Positions 60,011 to 64,000 of a DNA stretch of 64,000 bases are shown here, piece after piece. Each line of letters starts with the position of its first letter. The stretch's first letter is position 1. Source of the DNA: Rhabdophis nuchalis (lineage: Eukaryota > Chordata > Lepidosauria > Squamata > Natricidae); the NCBI GenBank assembly GCA_039707465.1, contig CM077645.1, positions 60,855,850 through 60,919,849 of the forward strand. The letters are read 5' to 3'. The position numbers and the translations under genes were made by a program. The notes under the pieces are model-generated. The model was not told the origin of the DNA. It was given only the letters and a program-made list of their open reading frames with translations, and did no database searches.

Positions 60011-61775
60011 ATGGATGTGGTCTCGGGACCATTGTCCCAGTCCAATATTTTAAATCTTTATTTGGTCTGTTTCCCCAACATCAATTCAGCACTGCCGTTT
60101 CTTAGGTTGCTGTGGTTTCCCCCCTCTCCCCAGTTTTTTATATTCCAAAATTTGAGAAAAGCATTAGGGGAAGGATTTTCTTCTGCTGTGTGTTTATTCC
60201 TTATTTGTCTTAATAGTTGCCAAAATCAGCATTCATCCATGCAGAGAGCAAAGTACGCTAGAACTTTTTCACTTTATGGTCTTCTCTCTTTTCATCTCCT
60301 TCATCTGAATTTTGTTCAGATTCAACGTCTTGCTTTCTATCAGCATTATTTCTCTTAGCTTATTTTTTGTTCAATTTTCACAAAGCCAGTTGAACTTGCT
60401 TGATACAAGTTGGAAATGTTTCTTCTTCCTGGGAATTTAAAATGCTCAAGAACCCTGCATGCCATAACATCAGAACAGCCAGGATCACAGTGAACAGTAC
60501 CATGTCACTTTCATATGCTGTTCCTATCGCCTTTCCTACTCAATAAATATTCATCTTAATAATATTTTCATCTCAGGACTCATTCAGTAAACATCTAAAA
60601 TATATTAAATTCAGTTACAAACTTTCTCAATTTCTTTTGTATTCAAACATAAAAAGAATAATTAATCTTAAATGTACGATGATTGCATAAGTAATTATTT
60701 AACAACTTCCTTATTTCCAAAAGTACTGTTTCAGATAGATAGTAAAATAGGTTAACAGTTTAAATCTGATTTTTTTAATGCTGAATTAGCAAACAGGTAA
60801 GGAGAAAGAAATAGCTTTCCCAACTGGAATTAATTTATTTTAGGAAAGGGATCTTTTTAATGCCAGTTAAATAGGTTTGGTATAATAGTAACAATTGTTT
60901 TATATTGATTTAATTTAATATATTCATTATCTAAAACATTTGCTCTACTTTCAAAATATTGTTTTACTGATATATACTACATTCATGCATATTTAATCAA
61001 TTAAAATTACTTTAACAACTCTCTCAAAATCAGCATGTGTTTACCTATTGTAAAATATCCTAATGTGTTTTAACCCATTTGATATAATGGATTCTGAATG
61101 TGGACTATAGTTCTGACAACATGTTAAAGACAACAATTCAGTTTTAAATATAATTTTATTTTACTTTTTCATTAATTGCTAATCCTGGAGGAAGAAAATT
61201 ACAGCTACACAATTCAGTTTTGCTACATTTTTGTTTACCTAAGAATGGTGGCAGCTAGATACTAGATGACTTTAGAAAATCTCAGCAGGTCAAGCTTGAT
61301 TAATAGTTACAGAAAAATGTCTACTACTAAGATATGTCAAAGCTATACACTAGGCTGGTAAGTCCCTCCCAAAACACTGGAAAAACAACTATAGCCAGTC
61401 CATATTGGTGCTATTTGTCCAAAAAAGAGAAAATAAATTATACGGTCATGTCTATGTAGTCACAGAGATCAAATCAAATCATGTTCTTCAAATCAAGAAA
61501 ATATTTTTTTGCAGAAAGTGGGAGGCAATTTTGGTCTAACATGCTTGGATTTAGAAGCAAAGGAACAACACATCCTTGCCTAGGACTTCATGGAATATTA
61601 CATAACATTCCTAAATTGTAGGTTAAAGTTGAAAAACTGCCTAGAAGAAGGTAATGACAAATAACTTCTCTATTTTTGCCAATCCAAGTTGATGGTTATT
61701 CTATGAGATATAATCTATGAGTCCAGGCAGGATTGTCTTTACTTTTTATGAATATGTTGAATAGTGCCATACGAG

Positions 61776-61948
61776 CAGGGGTGGGTTTCTGCAGGTTCGC
61801 ACCTACTCGCGAGAACCGGTTGGTGAAATTTAGAGAAGCGGTGAGAGGGGGTTCCACCGGTGTACCTGGAAGTAAATCTGGCCCGCCGCTGCCAGTGACC
61901 CAACGGGAAGGAAAGGAAAGGAAGGACAAAGGGAAGGAAGAAAGGAAA

Positions 61949-61979
<31 letters not shown>

Positions 61980-62155
61980 AATTTATCATCACAATTGAGT
62001 CCAAAATTTTGGTTGCTAAGCAAGAGCGTTGTTAAATGAGTTTCACCACATTTTAAAAGGTGGCCACTCCCACCTGTCACATGACTGCCAAGCCACGCCC
62101 ACAAAATAGGCCACACCTACAGAGTAGGTTCTAAAAAATTTGAAACCCACCCCTG
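61776..62155. mobile_element. hAT-type non-autonomous element with internal microsatellite
   Basis: Perfect 14-bp terminal inverted repeats, CAGGGGTGGGTTTC and GAAACCCACCCCTG, are flanked by CATACGAG (61768-61775) and CATACAAG (62156-62163), an 8-bp duplication with one change. The interior is GC-rich at both sides with GAGAACCGGTTGGTGAAATT-type sequence and a GGAA/GAAA tract at about 61908-61979. The 100- to 125-residue open frames on both strands are by-products. No transposase domain. Confidence 0.9.
61908..61979. repeat. (GGAA)n/(GAAA)n purine tract
   Basis: Imperfect GGAA units grading into seven pure GAAA units, located inside the hAT element. Confidence 0.95.
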
Positions 62156-63042
62156 CATACAAGCCATGATACAAGCAATAGGAAAGGATATCTTTTCTAT
62201 GCCTGGAAGAAATAGAGAGGGAAAAGAAAGATTAAATGTGCAGACAAGCCCTGAAAATATTATTTTTCCATCTCTGACATCATTTAAATGTGCAACCCTT
62301 AAAAGAAGTAATTGACCAGCATAATATACTGGTTTCTTTGAGTTGGGCAACTGTGTGAATCATGGGAAGACATGCTGATCAAGTCTTAAAATGATAAAAC
62401 TTTCCCCAAGCAGGTTTCAATTGATAGTTGGCTGATTTTTGGCAGGTAATAAAAACCAAGGGGCCTCAGAGTTCACCTTTAGAATCAGATGCATGCTTTT
62501 GTGTCTGTGTTCCTTTACATTGCTCTTTATGTCATATTAGGTTGGTGAAAAGAAGCATGGTCCAAAACAACTTCTCAATTGAAAGGGAACAAAAGGTCCC
62601 CACAGAACCCCTTTATTATTAAGGTCTTTTACTGACACCTCCTTTCTGTCATTCACTCCCCTCATTCTCAAGTGCTCTTATCCCAATGAAAGAAAAGCGA
62701 GTCTCAGGAATAGAATGAAGTACAGGACTAAAAGTTAAAATTCAGAAGAGAGAAAGCTTTCTAACATTTTGGGATTGAAGACAGCTGGAAAGAGGAGAGT
62801 AGCCCTTATAATAGGTTTATGTGAGAAAGGAAAGAAAAACATAATCCTATTCAAGCATTCATATCAGGCACCCACTCCCTGAAGTCTTCATCCCCACCAT
62901 ATTTGACAAGTCTAACCTCAGTTACCAAATGATTCTCCATGCCTGCAATGCATATTGGAAAGCAATCTGTAAGTTGTTGCTACAATTATTGTGTTCACAC
63001 AGGCTACTACTATAGTCTTTTTAAAAATGATTTACAATATAT

Positions 63043-63173
63043 CAGGGGTCTGCAAAGTCGGCTCTTTTAAGACTGGTGGACTTCAATTCCCAGAATTCCC
63101 CAGCCATGCTGGCTGGGGAATTCTGGGAGTTGAAGTCCACCAGTCTTAAAAGAGCCGACTTTGCAGACCCCTG
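63043..63173. mobile_element. Palindromic hAT-type MITE, copy 3
   Basis: A 131-bp near-perfect inverted repeat, ends CAGGGGTCTGCAAAGTCGGC and the complement. Same subfamily as the copy at 23351. Flanks CAATATAT (63035-63042) and CAATAAAC (63174-63181) agree at six of eight positions, a decayed target duplication. Confidence 0.88.
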
Positions 63174-63547
63174 CAATAAACCATACAATAACATTAGACA
63201 TTTGTGTTTATGTATAATATTTATGTTTACATAAAGAAGGGGGGGGGGATCCATTTCCCAAAAATCCAAAAAGCTACAAATGTAAACCTGTCCATTTAGA
63301 AACCAACAGCAATTGAATCAGGAGGCAGAAGGTTTCCTCTCAGGTGAGTTCTTTTAAAAAGGAAGGACAGGGGGGAAAACCCCTCATAGATTGATCTATT
63401 TATTTATTTTACTTAGTTTGTCACTCATGTACCTGTAAAAGGTGATTGGAATAAGGATAAACGTGAATAAGAACAGAGGAAATGGGTACAAATAAACGGG
63501 GACAGTAGAACAGGCACACTGGTGCGCTTATGCACAGCCCTACTAAA

Positions 63548-63580
63548 TATGACTATGATCTAAATCAGATCATAGTCATA
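63548..63580. repeat. Short perfect inverted repeat
   Basis: Arms of 14 bases, TATGACTATGATCT and its complement, with a 5-nt spacer. No following T run, so not a pol III type terminator; function unknown. Confidence 0.85.
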
Positions 63581-64000
63581 CTTTGTTCTATCTGTCTTGC
63601 ACAGGGTGGATATGTATTCCTTCCTGAAGACTTTCATGAGTTAAAACTGCTTGCGTAATTTGAGCTGCACACATGTGCACGCCACCCTACTGTTTGCACA
63701 TCTCAGTTCTGATTAGGCCATGGCCTGATAGTGGACCACAACCCATTGCAGATCGTTCGCCTCCCATGCATCTCAGCCATGCTGCTAGCTGCAAAAATGG
63801 CAAAAAAAAAAAAAACTGAGAACAGGACATTTCTCACACATTTCCTCTAAGTAAATACACAAGAGTAATATTCTTTATAAAATAGTGGATGGTATCAGGT
63901 CTTCTCAGGATTGGGCTGAGATGCAATAGTATGGAAGAAGGATGTTGTGAACCTAGCAAAGAAGAATATTTTTTCAATTCAACAGGGAATGCATTCCAGA

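Larger units (their letters stand above)
56891..64000. other. Downstream intergenic DNA with repeats
   Basis: No exon of a further gene is recognised on either strand; HABP2 would be the expected next neighbour by synteny. 56900-58190, 59000-59890, 60010-61760, 62160-63030 and 63180-64000 are AT-rich and unremarkable except for listed repeats. Six mobile-element remnants are described separately. Confidence 0.8.

Noticed and set aside
61696..62116. Overlapping open frames of 100-125 residues on both strands
   Set aside because: They lie within the hAT element and its GGAA/GAAA tract; there is no transposase motif and no splice context.

Overview
This is vertebrate nuclear DNA, almost certainly from a squamate reptile and most likely a snake. 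The window carries the 3' half of the Wnt effector gene TCF7L2 (TCF4) on the + strand. The gene identification rests on eleven exons that translate into the known protein in order, with consensus splice sites and compatible phases throughout. The squamate inference rests on the repeat fauna: CR1 3' ends, degraded R4/Rex6-like LINEs, a young 5'-truncated LINE, palindromic hAT MITEs, a mariner-like non-autonomous family, and long GATA (Bkm-type) microsatellites. No other protein gene is supported. Most other open frames are random AT-rich intronic frames or transposon remnants.

Layout. 1-17342 is the 3' part of the large intron before exon 6 (human 17-exon numbering). Its first 5 kb are nearly free of transposons and contain two places where an ATG abuts a strong splice donor in the correct phase for exon 6. 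Exons follow at 17343-17475 (6), 22347-22449 (7, with the optional LVPQ end), 24916-25002 (8), 35365-35490 (9, with an optional SFISS start), 37912-38071 and 39556-39663 (10 and 11, the HMG box), 46410-46458 (12, basic tail), 47025-47075 (13, optional 51-nt cassette), 48200-48272 and 48861-48933 (14 and 15, duplicated alternative C-clamp exons) and 54520-54955 (17, terminal). The 3' UTR ends near 56.7-56.9 kb. 56.9-64 kb is downstream DNA with repeats and no gene. Introns 8, 9 and 11 are the main transposon sinks.

How the parts work together. The exons encode the Groucho-binding and linker region, the HMG-box DNA-binding domain, the basic nuclear-localisation tail, and a choice of C termini. 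Splicing phase sets that choice. Without a C-clamp exon, exon 17 is read in a short frame that stops after 26 residues. With either 73-nt C-clamp exon the frame shifts into the long tail with its PLSL CtBP-type motifs. With both C-clamp exons a stop appears inside exon 15. I found no previously undescribed gene system. The most rewarding signals are this frame-switch design with its dual-coded last exon, a tandem donor after the HMG box, candidate internal first exons, and several well-delimited mobile elements with target-site duplications.
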